NCBI GenBank assembly: GCA_934489015.1
Contig: CAKSSN010000027.1
Location: forward strand, 1-33,731
DNA: 33,731 nt
Reading direction: 5' to 3'
From: an uncultured Clostridia bacterium
GTDB taxonomy: Bacteria > Bacillota > Clostridia > UBA1381
Shown here: positions 16,452 to 24,714 of the stretch, piece by piece
How positions within the stretch are numbered: the first letter of the stretch is position 1
Layout: every line of letters starts with the position of its first letter
Program-made: the position numbers and the translations under genes
Notes under the pieces: generated by a model
What the model saw: the letters and a program-made list of their open reading frames with translations, nothing else
What the model was told of the DNA's origin: nothing
The model's database searches: none

Positions 16452-18683
16452 TTATCTGTTTTTTATTAATCTGTACTCTGACGGCGAGCAGCCGACAACG
16501 TTTTTAAATATTCTCTGAAACGTCCGTATATTATCAAAGCCGGACATTTGTGCAATATCGTTTATCTTCATTTCCTCCGCACCGGCAAGAAGCTCCTTCG
16601 CTCTTCCGACGCGCAGCTCGTTTATAAAGCTGCCGAGCTTAAATCCGCTGTTTTCCTTAAAAATATGAGATATATAAAATGCGCTCATGCCGAATTTGTC
16701 GCCTATTCCCGAAATGTTAAGATTTGTATCGCTGTAGTTTTCCTCAACAAAGCTTCTCACGCGCATATAAATATCCTTTGCCCTGTTATTTTCCTCCTTA
16801 GCATTTGAGCATACAATTTCAACCGTCTGCATAATAACGGCTTTCATGCTCTTTATTGTCGGATTTTTGCCTATATTTTCGGCAAGGCTCATGATTTTGC
16901 CGCTGTCGTCGGCGCTCAGCTTACCGGCAAGAATATTATTGAGTATGCTGTACATTATGCTTTCGTAATACCACTGATTGCGGTTATTTCCGCTTGCCGA
17001 GAATAGCTCCTCCGTTATTCTCCGCGCCTCATCAACATCGGAGCGCGAAACGGCTGCCATAAGCTCATTTTCCCTTTGTATAAACGACTCATAATCGTTC
17101 TTTGAGTATATCTGCTCTATATCGTCATAACACACAGCAGAATCGAGCTCATAAAAATCCGCGTTTTCAAGCGCTGCCGCAGCCTCTCTGTAAAGCTTCG
17201 GCACATTCTCAAAGCCCTTTTCAATATTTGAAACTCCGGAGAAAACCGATATTTCAAACAAATTCCCCATAAGATCGCTAAGCCGTTTAAGCGCGTCAAT
17301 GCTTTTTTGCTGTTCTTTCCGCCCGTCAGTCGGACAATTTACAATATACGAAAGCATTCCCTCCGCTTCGGCGCGCTGCATATGCTCCGTATCGGCAATA
17401 TCCTCCATAACATTGTTAAGCACAAACAATATATCCTTTCGCGGCAGATCATTTAAAATTCCGTCGTCACTGACGCATATGGTTATAACAAAATAATAGT
17501 CATACTTAAACACTATTGCGTAATCGGCAAGTTTTTCGGAAATATTTTTATAGTCCGTAAAGCCGAGCATATAATTCGTAAGAAAATTATTTCTTATTAT
17601 TTGACCCTGATTTTCCATTCTCTCCTGCATACTTTTCGCGTTTTCCTGCATGAGAGAAATTTTTTGCTTTATGTAATTATACTCATTGCCCTCCGGCATT
17701 GTATCGTCAAAGCCGGCAATAACATTTTTAATCTTGCTGTAGTTCCATCTGCCCGTAATAAGCATTATCACCGCAAGCAGAACAATACACAAAACGCTTA
17801 TAAACACTCCCGTTAAAACAACCTTTTTAAAGTTTTCGGTAAAGTAATTGCTGTCGGTTATGTATATATAATGATATTTGTGCTTAAAGGAATTAAAGTA
17901 GCTGACATATGACTTTTCGCCGTCATGCTTCCAGACCCTTATGGCATACTCCTTATCAAAAAGCGTTTCGGAAAAATCATAGCTTTTATCATCGCTCGAA
18001 ACAAGGGTATTATTTCTGCTGTCGGTTATAAGCAAAATATCGTTTTCCCTGCGCGCCACGTCAAAAATACTGTTTTTGTCGATATATATCCTGATTATAA
18101 ACGAAAGCTCCTCCGAGCTGTCAAAAACAGGATATGTAAGCTCTATAACGTTATGCTCCTCTCCGTACATCGTTTTTAATATCCGTGAGGTTATGTCGGG
18201 AAACCTGCACTGCGAAAGCTCCGCCGTCCATTCTCCGCAGCCGTCGCCGGAATTATCGAGATTATTTGTGTAATATTCCGCGCTTTGCGAAAATCCCTTT
18301 GGAGTTATAATCAAATCGGTTTTCGGAAAATAGCAAATCAGTCCCAAAAACCTGTCGTTTGTATTCTCCGTTTTCGTCAGCTCATCAATAACCTTTGCCG
18401 CCTCAAACCGATTTTTCTCATCAAGCACACTCGCCTTTGCAAAATCCTGCGCAACGCCGTTTTTCTCTATATCGCCTTTAAGGGTCAGCGCATCTGAAAA
18501 AAAGCTGTCAAGCTGCAAATTAACGTTTCTTAGAAAATATTTATTTGTCGTTTCAAGCTCAAGCCTAAGCTCGCTGCGTATTCCGCTTATCATGTATATG
18601 TTTGTGAAAATTACAATCATAATCATAACAACATACGAAAGCAGCCATATTTTAAGAACCGATTTATTTTCAAAAAGCTTCAT
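16452..18683 (-). CDS. Membrane-spanning AraC-family regulator with extracellular sensor domain
   Basis: 743 residues. A first transmembrane helix (about 11-31) and a second (about 288-310) bracket an extracellular region of some 255 residues with the look of a Cache-type ligand sensor. A cytoplasmic region (about 315-640) follows. The last 100 residues are an AraC/XylS DNA-binding domain with two helix-turn-helix motifs (GIGDKFGMSAFYISHIFKEN and IAQMSGFDNIRTFQRIFKN), ending in the family's GCSPSEYR. Regulators of this type, common in Clostridia and Paenibacillus next to LplB/YtcP transporters, sense glycan outside the cell. Its position just upstream of the glycan operon makes that operon the likely target. 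It has a consensus promoter with a palindrome beside the -35, and its own terminator. Confidence 0.92.
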   Translation of the reverse strand: MKLFENKSVLKIWLLSYVVMIMIVIFTNIYMISGIRSELRLELETTNKYFLRNVNLQLDSFFSDALTLKGDIEKNGVAQDFAKASVLDEKNRFEAAKVIDELTKTENTNDRFLGLICYFPKTDLIITPKGFSQSAEYYTNNLDNSGDGCGEWTAELSQCRFPDITSRILKTMYGEEHNVIELTYPVFDSSEELSFIIRIYIDKNSIFDVARRENDILLITDSRNNTLVSSDDKSYDFSETLFDKEYAIRVWKHDGEKSYVSYFNSFKHKYHYIYITDSNYFTENFKKVVLTGVFISVLCIVLLAVIMLITGRWNYSKIKNVIAGFDDTMPEGNEYNYIKQKISLMQENAKSMQERMENQGQIIRNNFLTNYMLGFTDYKNISEKLADYAIVFKYDYYFVITICVSDDGILNDLPRKDILFVLNNVMEDIADTEHMQRAEAEGMLSYIVNCPTDGRKEQQKSIDALKRLSDLMGNLFEISVFSGVSNIEKGFENVPKLYREAAAALENADFYELDSAVCYDDIEQIYSKNDYESFIQRENELMAAVSRSDVDEARRITEELFSASGNNRNQWYYESIMYSILNNILAGKLSADDSGKIMSLAENIGKNPTIKSMKAVIMQTVEIVCSNAKEENNRAKDIYMRVRSFVEENYSDTNLNISGIGDKFGMSAFYISHIFKENSGFKLGSFINELRVGRAKELLAGAEEMKINDIAQMSGFDNIRTFQRIFKNVVGCSPSEYRLIKNR

Positions 18684-18715
18684 TATATATTCTCCGTTTA
18701 TAAGATAATGAGTTT

Positions 18716-18744
18716 ATTATATACTTTTCCCGCTTCTTTGTCAA
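18716..18744 (-). promoter_or_regulatory. Consensus sigma-A promoter of the AraC-type regulator
   Basis: Minus strand TTGACA (18739-18744), 17-bp spacer, TATAAT (18716-18721). The leader is only about 26 nt, with GGAG (18692-18695) 8 nt before the ATG. Confidence 0.92.
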
Positions 18745-18761
18745 CAATTTTCTGAAAATTG
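18745..18761. promoter_or_regulatory. Palindrome abutting the regulator's -35 box (possible operator)
   Basis: CAATTTTC-T-GAAAATTG is a perfect 8-bp inverted repeat with a single central base. It lies directly upstream of the -35 hexamer and about 45 nt past the end of the folT-type gene. Without a following T-run it is a poor terminator, so an operator or activator site is the better guess. Confidence 0.4.
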
Positions 18762-18807
18762 ACGTGTGTTTTGATAAATGACTATAATTTTTTATCACGA
18801 AAAAGCG

Positions 18808-19548
18808 TCAGCCGAGCCTTTTTGAAATTTTTAAAAGATAGCTTACAACATAGCTCTGAACCGATGTGCTTGCAATTTCCTGCACAAGACGAGGAATATA
18901 AAAATACGAAAAGGCAAGCTTTGAAAGCGACGGTACAAAAATCATTAAAATAAATGTGTTAAGCGTTGTTACAATAATATTTACCGTCATTAAAACGCAC
19001 AAAACGTTTAAATAGCCCTCCGAATAAAATTTTGTCCTTTCAAGCAGCTTATTTACCAAAAGAAAAACGCACGAAACCGCTCCGAAGGTTATAGGCGCAC
19101 ATGTAAGAAACGGCGTGTTTTTCTTAAAGCTCTGCAAAAAATGAGAATATGGCGTATCGCCGCCGACAAAAAACAAATTAACCGCACCAAAGATAATAAA
19201 CGCCGCAAAAACAACCCAAAACGCCGAATAAGATATTTTTTTGTTTTTTATCATTCTCCAGCCGAAGCCGCGCATTGCGCCGCCCAAAACAGCCGTAACC
19301 GTAAGCGGAAACAAATATGCACCCTCCGGCTTTATAAGATACGAAAGAATGTCGCATATACCGTTTGTCATTGCTCCCCAAAGCGGGCCGAACAAAAAGG
19401 ACGGCAGCGTTGTTATATATCCCGAAACGCTAAGGCGCATACCTCCGCCACCGCCGAAATAAACCATTTGCCTAAACATTGACAAAACAAGCCCTATGGC
19501 TATAAAAAGTGACGTGATTACAAGTTTTTTTGTCTGATTTTTTTGCAT
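18808..19548 (-). CDS. folT: Folate-family ECF transporter S component
   Basis: 246 residues from ATG 19548. An upstream in-frame TTG at 19566 is rejected because it overlaps the AAAGGGGA ribosome site. The protein is a six-helix membrane protein that starts with a Lys-rich segment and VITSLFIAIGLVLSMF, the usual opening of ECF S components. It continues with a Gly-rich GGGGGMRLSVSGYITTLPSF segment and SFLFGPLWGAMTNGICDILSYL, typical of folate-family members. It would bind folates outside the membrane and work with the shared EcfA/A'/T energising module, which is not in this window. The THF riboswitch in its leader independently supports folate as substrate. Confidence 0.9.
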   Translation of the reverse strand: MQKNQTKKLVITSLFIAIGLVLSMFRQMVYFGGGGGMRLSVSGYITTLPSFLFGPLWGAMTNGICDILSYLIKPEGAYLFPLTVTAVLGGAMRGFGWRMIKNKKISYSAFWVVFAAFIIFGAVNLFFVGGDTPYSHFLQSFKKNTPFLTCAPITFGAVSCVFLLVNKLLERTKFYSEGYLNVLCVLMTVNIIVTTLNTFILMIFVPSLSKLAFSYFYIPRLVQEIASTSVQSYVVSYLLKISKRLG

Positions 19549-19555
19549 AAAAAAA

Positions 19556-19582
19556 TCCCCTTTCAAAATTTATCGCAGGGGC
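19556..19582 (-). promoter_or_regulatory. Candidate ribosome-site-masking helix of the folT-type gene
   Basis: The ribosome site core AGGGG (19557-19561, minus strand) is preceded at 19577-19581 by CCCCT, fully complementary across a 15-nt loop. It lies 3' of the riboswitch and could be the expression platform, acting on translation. An AT-only hairpin at about 19587-19612 (AAAAATAT/ATATTTTT) lies between the two. Confidence 0.5.
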
Positions 19583-19611
19583 TGAGAAAAAAATATTAAG
19601 TATGATATTTT

Positions 19612-19734
19612 TCCGACAGCGGATGAAATATTATACCGCAAGCCTTTCCAAAGCTTTTTTGCTTCGGAAGAACTTTTCGTTCAGAAACTCTACTCCCATT
19701 TTCTGACACTTAACGCATAATATCTGCTCTGCAT
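19612..19734 (-). promoter_or_regulatory. Tetrahydrofolate (THF) riboswitch
   Basis: Read on the minus strand, the sequence carries the conserved elements of the THF-I aptamer in order: AGAGCAGA, GCGTTAAGTG, AATGGGAG, ACGAA, GCGGT and TTTCATCCGCTG. Helices are all present: P1 (GCAG/CTGT), P2 (ATATTAT/ATAATAT), P3 (TCAGAAA/TTTCTGA, perfect) and a long P4 around CTTCCGAAGC/GCTTTGGAAAG. It begins within a few nt of the predicted transcription start and lies in the leader of a folate-family ECF transporter gene, the usual target of this class. Confidence 0.92.
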
Positions 19735-19740
19735 ATACCT

Positions 19741-19769
19741 ATTATACTATGCACACTCCATCTTGTCAA
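19741..19769 (-). promoter_or_regulatory. Consensus promoter of the folT-type gene
   Basis: Minus strand TTGACA (19764-19769), 17-bp spacer, TATAAT (19741-19746), both hexamers perfect. The predicted start lies at about 19734, right at the 5' end of the riboswitch. Together with the opposing promoter at 19888-19917 it fills the 406-nt gene-free stretch 19549-19954. Confidence 0.92.
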
Positions 19770-19866
19770 TAGCAACAATAGACAAAATTAAACACAAAGT
19801 CACATAATAATAAGTAAAAAGTGTTTTCCATTATATGATTTTTTGTTGTTTATTTTGTTTATAAAT

Positions 19867-19879
19867 TGTGAATTTCACA
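19867..19879. promoter_or_regulatory. Small palindrome upstream of activase promoter
   Basis: TGTGAA-T-TTCACA, 6-bp arms around one base, ends 8 nt before the -35 box of the plus-strand promoter. It has the size and position of an operator, but nothing identifies the regulator. Confidence 0.3.
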
Positions 19880-19887
19880 TATGGGGC

Positions 19888-19917
19888 TTGACAAAGGGCG
19901 ATAAAAAATAGTATAAT
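19888..19917 (+). promoter_or_regulatory. Sigma-A promoter of the activase-fusion operon
   Basis: TTGACA (19888-19893), 18-bp spacer, TATAAT (19912-19917). A GGAGGG ribosome site at 19938-19943 precedes the ATG at 19955 with a rather long 11-nt spacing. Confidence 0.88.
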
Positions 19918-19954
19918 AAGATGAGAAAATTCTGCGTGGAGGGAAGTTTATTAT

Positions 19955-22900
19955 ATGCAAAGGCTTCGCATGGGTATAGATGTCGGCTCTACAACCGTTA
20001 AGGCGGTTGTATGCGACGAAAACGGTAAAATAGTTTTTTCAAGCTACAAGCGGCATTTTTCAGATATTATCCTTACCGTAAGGGAGCTGTTTGAGGCGGC
20101 AAAGGAAAGCATCGGTGATGCTGAGTTTTCAGCCGTTATAACAGGCTCCGGAGGACTTCTTATTTCGGAAATGCTCGGAATAAGCTTTGTTCAGGAGGTT
20201 ATAGCAACAAAAACCGCCGTATCAAAGCTTTATCCCGATATTGACGTTGTAATAGAACTCGGCGGAGAGGACGCAAAAATACTTTATCTTACAAACGGAC
20301 TTGAGCAAAGAATGAACGGAACCTGCGCCGGCGGCACGGGCTCGTTTATAGACCAGATGGCAATACTGCTTAAAACGGACGCGGCAGGAATGAACACGCT
20401 TGCCGAAAAGCATAAAACAATATATCCGATTGCCGCACGCTGCGGAGTTTTTGCAAAATCGGATATTCAGCCTCTTTTAAACGAGGGTGCAACAAAAGAG
20501 GACGTTGCGGCTTCGGTTTTACAAGCGGTTGTTGTTCAGACCATAAGCGGCCTTGCACAGGGGCGTCCTATAAAGGGAAACATACTTTTTCTCGGCGGAC
20601 CGCTTCATTATCTGCCGCAGCTGAGAGCGCGCTTTGAGGAAACGCTTGCGGGCAGCGCAAAAAGCTTTTCAGCGCCCGAAAACGCGCAGCTTTTTGTTGC
20701 AATCGGCGCATCGCTTACAAACGACGATAAGGTGTACACGGCAGACAGCATTTTAAAGCTGCTCAGCGAAAAGCATGAGTCAAAACACCAGATTACAAGA
20801 ATGGAGCCGCTTTTTAAAACCGACGCGGATTATGAAGAATTTAAAAAGCGCCATGACAGCTGCAAAGCTGAAAGATTTGATATAAAAGATGCAAAAGGCG
20901 AGCTTTTTCTCGGAATGGACGTCGGCTCAACAACGCTCAAAGCGGTGCTTTGCGATAAGGATGGCAGAATTTGCTACAGCCACTATGCAAAAAATAACGG
21001 AAGTCCGCTTACAATAGCGGTTGAAATATTAAAAGAAATTTACTCTCTTATGCCAAGCGGTGCATTTATAGCAAACGCCGCCGCAACGGGCTACGGAGAG
21101 CAGCTTTGTAAGGTTGCTTTCTCAATTCCCGAAGGAGAAATAGAAACAATTGCGCATTACACGGCAGCAAACCATTTTGTTCCGAACGTTGACTTTATTA
21201 TAGACATCGGCGGTCAGGATATGAAATGCATGAAGCTCAGAGGCGGCGTAATAGAAAGCATTATGCTAAATGAAGCGTGCTCATCGGGCTGCGGCTCATT
21301 TATTCAGACCTTTGCCGAATCGCTCGGCATGAGCGCGCCGGAGTTTGCAAAGGCGGCAATAGGTGCCGAAAACCCGGTAGATCTCGGAACGCGCTGCACG
21401 GTGTTTATGAACTCGCGCGTCAAGCAGGCTCAAAAAGAGGGCGCAAAGGTAGGCGACATAAGCGCAGGGCTTTCATATTCCGTTGTAAGAAACGCGCTTT
21501 ACAAGGTTATAAAGCTCAGAGATACATCACTTCTCGGTGAAAATATAGTTGTTCAGGGCGGAACGTTTTATAACGACGCCGTTTTGAGATGCTTTGAAGC
21601 GGTTTCGGGAAGAAAAGTAATAAGACCTGATATTGCCGGTATAATGGGCGCATTCGGCGCGGCTCTGATTGCAAAAAACCGCTACAGCGGCACTCCCTGC
21701 AATATAATTGGCAGGGACGAGCTTGAGAGCTTTTCATTTGACAGCAAAATAACACGCTGCGGCGGATGTGAAAACAAATGCCGCCTGACCGTTACAAAAT
21801 TTGCCGACGGAAGAAGCTTTATATCGGGAAACAGATGTGAAAAAGGCGCAGGAAAAGAAAAATCAAAGAAAAATCTTCCGAATATGTACGAATACAAATA
21901 TCAGAGGGTATTTGACTATAAGCCGCTTGACGAAAAGGAAGCAAAAAGAGGAATAATAGGTATTCCGCGCGTTTTGAATATGTATGAGGATTATCCGCTT
22001 TGGTTTACATTCCTCACAAAGCTCGGCTTCAGCGTAAAGCTTTCGGGCAGAAGCACACACAAAATTTATGAAAAGGGCATAGAGTCCATACCGAGCGAAA
22101 GCGCGTGCTATCCGGCAAAGCTTGCGCACGGGCATATAAAGGACCTCTTGGATAGCAAAGTAAAAACAATCTTCTATCCGTGCGTAACTTATGAGGAAAT
22201 GGAATATAAGGACGCAGGAAATCACTTTAACTGTCCTATGGTTGTATCTTATCCGCAGGTTATATATAACAATGTTGACGAAATAAGAAGCGGAAACGTT
22301 AAATTTATTTTCCCGTTCGTCAACCTGGACGACAGAAAATCCTTTGAAAATCAGCTTTATAAGGAATTTTCCGCCTTTGGAATAACAAAGGGCGAAATTT
22401 CCTCTGCTGCGGAAGCGGCATTTAAAGAGCTTGCAGCATTCAAGGCTGATATAAGAGAAAAAACAAAGGAATATTTAAAAATAGTAGATGAGCAAAAGCT
22501 TCACGCAATCGTGCTTGCAGGGCGTCCGTATCACATTGACCCCGAAATAAATCACGGCATACCGGAGCTTATCACATCTCTCGGCTTTGCGGTTTTGTGC
22601 GAAGACGGAGTTGCTCCTTTAGGCCACCTGGAGCGCGACATACGCGTTGTAGACCAGTGGGCATATCACACAAGGCTTTATGAAGCGGCGGCATATGTAA
22701 CAAAAAATCAGCGCCTTGAGCTAATTCAGCTAAATTCGTTCGGCTGCGGACTTGACGCCGTTACAACCGATCAGGTGCTTGAAATACTCGAAGCAAAGCA
22801 AAAGATATACACAACACTGAAAATAGATGAAATATCAAATCTCGGAACGGCTAAAATCCGTATACGTTCGCTCAAAGCGGCGATAGAGGAAAGGGAAAAA

Positions 22901-24229
22901 TCGCAGATAAATCATAATAACGACAAATCGTATACGTTAGAGCGCGTAATGTTCACAAAAGAGGATAAGAAAAAGCACACCGTAATTTTTCCGCAGATGA
23001 GTCCTTACCACTTTACAATGTTTGAAGCGTGCCTGAAAAAAGAGGGCTACAATGCTCTCCTTCTCGACAAGGTTTCGCCGTCGGATGTTGAAATGGGCTT
23101 AAAATGCGTAAATAACGACGCGTGCTATCCGTCAATAATGGTAACAGGCCAGCTTGTAAACGCCTTTGTCAGCGGGAAATGCGACCCGAACAACAGCTCG
23201 GTTATGATAACGCAAACGGGCGGAGGCTGCCGCGCTACAAACTATATTGCATTTATAAGAAAAGCTCTTCGCGAAATGGGCTATGCAAACGTGCCTGTTA
23301 TTTCGCTTAACCTTTCGGGACTTGAGGGAAATCCGGGATTTACGATAACCGCTCCGCTTGTTCACAATCTTGTAAGAGCTGCGGTTATAGGCGATGTTTT
23401 GCTTGCACTTACAAACGCAACGCGCCCCTATGAGGCAAGCAAGGGCGAAACGGACAGACTTCATAAATCAATTGAAGCAGAGCTTTGCGACAAGATAATA
23501 AACGGAAAATCGTTTAACGTAAGAAAAACGGTTGACAATATTGTTTCGCGCTATGAAGCAATTCCGATTATCAACACTCAAAAACCGCGCGTTGGAATTG
23601 TAGGAGAAATTCTTGTAAAATTCCACCCTGACGCAAACAACGATTGCATAAGAGTTGTTGAAGCGGAGGGCGGAGAAGCTGTAATGCCGGGAATACTCGA
23701 CTTTATGCTTTACTGCCTGTATAACACAAAATTCAGACGCGATAATCTCGGCTTTTCCAAAAAGGCTGCCGCGCTGTCGCTTTCCGCTATTTCACTGCTG
23801 CAGCGCTACAGAAATTACGCCTGCCGCGCCATGAAAAAGAGCGCACGCTACAGCCGCGTTGCGCCGTCGGAAATAGAAAAAACGGCAGAAGGAGCAAAGA
23901 AAATTCTAAAGCTCGGTCACTGCAGCGGAGAGGGCTGGTTTTTAACAGGCGAAATGATTGAGCTTATAGAGCACGGAACAAAAAATATAATATGCGTTCA
24001 GCCGTTTGCTTGTCTTCCAAATCATGTGACGGGGAAGGGAATGATTAAGGAAATACGGCGTCAATATCCCGACTCTAATATTGTACCGGTAGACTACGAT
24101 CCCGGCGCAAGTGAGGTAAATCAGTTAAACCGTATAAAGCTTATGATGGCAACGGCATTTGACAACCTGAACAAGCAGAAAAAAGAAGCGCCGTCAAAAG
24201 CAAAGGAAAAGACTCCGGTAACGGTTTAA
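19955..24229 (+). CDS. Giant 2-hydroxyacyl-CoA dehydratase activase-like fusion (BadF/BcrA ATPase x2 + DUF2229/HgdB-like)
   Basis: 1424 residues, soluble. It holds two tandem ASKHA ATPase domains: GIDVGSTTVKAVV at 7-19 with ELGGEDAK at 101-108, and GMDVGSTTLKAVL at 320-332 with DIGGQDMK at 417-424. Each has the two cysteines that ligate the inter-subunit [4Fe-4S] cluster in archerases such as HgdC: Cys124 and Cys163, then Cys442 and Cys481. A Cys602-Cys605-Cys609-Cys628 motif follows. Next come a DUF2229-like region (about 665-890, with ESACYPAKLAHGH) and an HgdB-like C-terminal region (NNDACYPSIMVTGQL, TQTGGGCRATNY). Such roughly 1400-residue proteins are widespread in anaerobic Firmicutes, but their reaction is unknown. 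ATP-driven low-potential electron transfer to a cluster in the C-terminal part is inferred. It starts an operon with a stalk-domain and a membrane protein. Confidence 0.92.
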   Translation: MQRLRMGIDVGSTTVKAVVCDENGKIVFSSYKRHFSDIILTVRELFEAAKESIGDAEFSAVITGSGGLLISEMLGISFVQEVIATKTAVSKLYPDIDVVIELGGEDAKILYLTNGLEQRMNGTCAGGTGSFIDQMAILLKTDAAGMNTLAEKHKTIYPIAARCGVFAKSDIQPLLNEGATKEDVAASVLQAVVVQTISGLAQGRPIKGNILFLGGPLHYLPQLRARFEETLAGSAKSFSAPENAQLFVAIGASLTNDDKVYTADSILKLLSEKHESKHQITRMEPLFKTDADYEEFKKRHDSCKAERFDIKDAKGELFLGMDVGSTTLKAVLCDKDGRICYSHYAKNNGSPLTIAVEILKEIYSLMPSGAFIANAAATGYGEQLCKVAFSIPEGEIETIAHYTAANHFVPNVDFIIDIGGQDMKCMKLRGGVIESIMLNEACSSGCGSFIQTFAESLGMSAPEFAKAAIGAENPVDLGTRCTVFMNSRVKQAQKEGAKVGDISAGLSYSVVRNALYKVIKLRDTSLLGENIVVQGGTFYNDAVLRCFEAVSGRKVIRPDIAGIMGAFGAALIAKNRYSGTPCNIIGRDELESFSFDSKITRCGGCENKCRLTVTKFADGRSFISGNRCEKGAGKEKSKKNLPNMYEYKYQRVFDYKPLDEKEAKRGIIGIPRVLNMYEDYPLWFTFLTKLGFSVKLSGRSTHKIYEKGIESIPSESACYPAKLAHGHIKDLLDSKVKTIFYPCVTYEEMEYKDAGNHFNCPMVVSYPQVIYNNVDEIRSGNVKFIFPFVNLDDRKSFENQLYKEFSAFGITKGEISSAAEAAFKELAAFKADIREKTKEYLKIVDEQKLHAIVLAGRPYHIDPEINHGIPELITSLGFAVLCEDGVAPLGHLERDIRVVDQWAYHTRLYEAAAYVTKNQRLELIQLNSFGCGLDAVTTDQVLEILEAKQKIYTTLKIDEISNLGTAKIRIRSLKAAIEEREKSQINHNNDKSYTLERVMFTKEDKKKHTVIFPQMSPYHFTMFEACLKKEGYNALLLDKVSPSDVEMGLKCVNNDACYPSIMVTGQLVNAFVSGKCDPNNSSVMITQTGGGCRATNYIAFIRKALREMGYANVPVISLNLSGLEGNPGFTITAPLVHNLVRAAVIGDVLLALTNATRPYEASKGETDRLHKSIEAELCDKIINGKSFNVRKTVDNIVSRYEAIPIINTQKPRVGIVGEILVKFHPDANNDCIRVVEAEGGEAVMPGILDFMLYCLYNTKFRRDNLGFSKKAAALSLSAISLLQRYRNYACRAMKKSARYSRVAPSEIEKTAEGAKKILKLGHCSGEGWFLTGEMIELIEHGTKNIICVQPFACLPNHVTGKGMIKEIRRQYPDSNIVPVDYDPGASEVNQLNRIKLMMATAFDNLNKQKKEAPSKAKEKTPVTV

Positions 24230-24255
24230 AATATTATTTTGAAAGGCGGAAAGAT

Positions 24256-24714
24256 ATGAAAAAGAGAATAATTGCACTAATCCTGACAATTTCGGCAGCG
24301 CTCGGCGCGCACTCTGCTGTATTTGCAGGCGACGAAATAAGCGTCATGCTTGACGGGAACAAAATAGAATTTGACGTTCAGCCGAAAATTATCAACGACA
24401 GAACAATGGTGCCTATGCGCAAAATTTTTGAAGCATTCGGCGCAAATGTAGACTGGATCGAGGATACGCGTATGATTTTGGCTTCAAGCGGAAGCAAATT
24501 CATTCTTATGCAGATAGATATGCCGACAGTAATAATAAAGGACATAAAAGCGGACACGGAGCAGAGAACGCCGCTTGACTGCGCGCCGCTGATTTCTGAC
24601 GGCAGAACACTCGTTCCGGTGCGCGCCGTTTCCGAATCGCTTTCGGCAGATGTGCAATGGGACGGAGAAAGCCGAACGGTTTATATTACTACGGGAAAAA
24701 GAGAGGCGAAATAA
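24256..24714 (+). CDS. Small secreted copper-amine-oxidase-N-like (stalk) domain protein
   Basis: 152 residues: a signal peptide (cleavage near VFA-G, residue 24) followed by essentially one stalk domain. The two repeated signatures are present: NDRTMVPMRKIFEAFGANVD near 47-66 and DGRTLVPVRAVSESLSADVQ near 114-133, each followed by W and a short beta strand. This domain is named from the N-terminus of copper amine oxidases but has no enzyme activity itself, and is common in clostridial surface proteins. The gene lies 26 nt after the activase fusion with its own GGCGGAAAG site and abuts the next gene, so the three are probably co-transcribed. Why a secreted domain follows a cytoplasmic Fe-S ATPase is unclear. 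Confidence 0.88.
   Translation: MKKRIIALILTISAALGAHSAVFAGDEISVMLDGNKIEFDVQPKIINDRTMVPMRKIFEAFGANVDWIEDTRMILASSGSKFILMQIDMPTVIIKDIKADTEQRTPLDCAPLISDGRTLVPVRAVSESLSADVQWDGESRTVYITTGKREAK

Noticed and set aside
16452..18683. Reading the regulator as a YesN-type response regulator of a two-component pair.
   Set aside because: There is no receiver domain and no histidine kinase gene beside it; instead the protein has two transmembrane helices and its own extracellular domain.
18745..18761. The palindrome as terminator of the folT-type gene.
   Set aside because: The stem is AT-rich and the following minus-strand bases are the TTGACA box, not a T-run.
19577..19590. GGGGCTGAGA on the plus strand, resembling part of a TPP riboswitch.
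   Set aside because: No other TPP elements (such as GAACCTGAT) follow, and on the minus strand this is the CCCCT block behind the THF riboswitch.
24256..24714. Copper amine oxidase enzyme, suggested by the domain name.
   Set aside because: Only the N-terminal stalk domain is present; there is no catalytic domain, topaquinone site or copper ligands.
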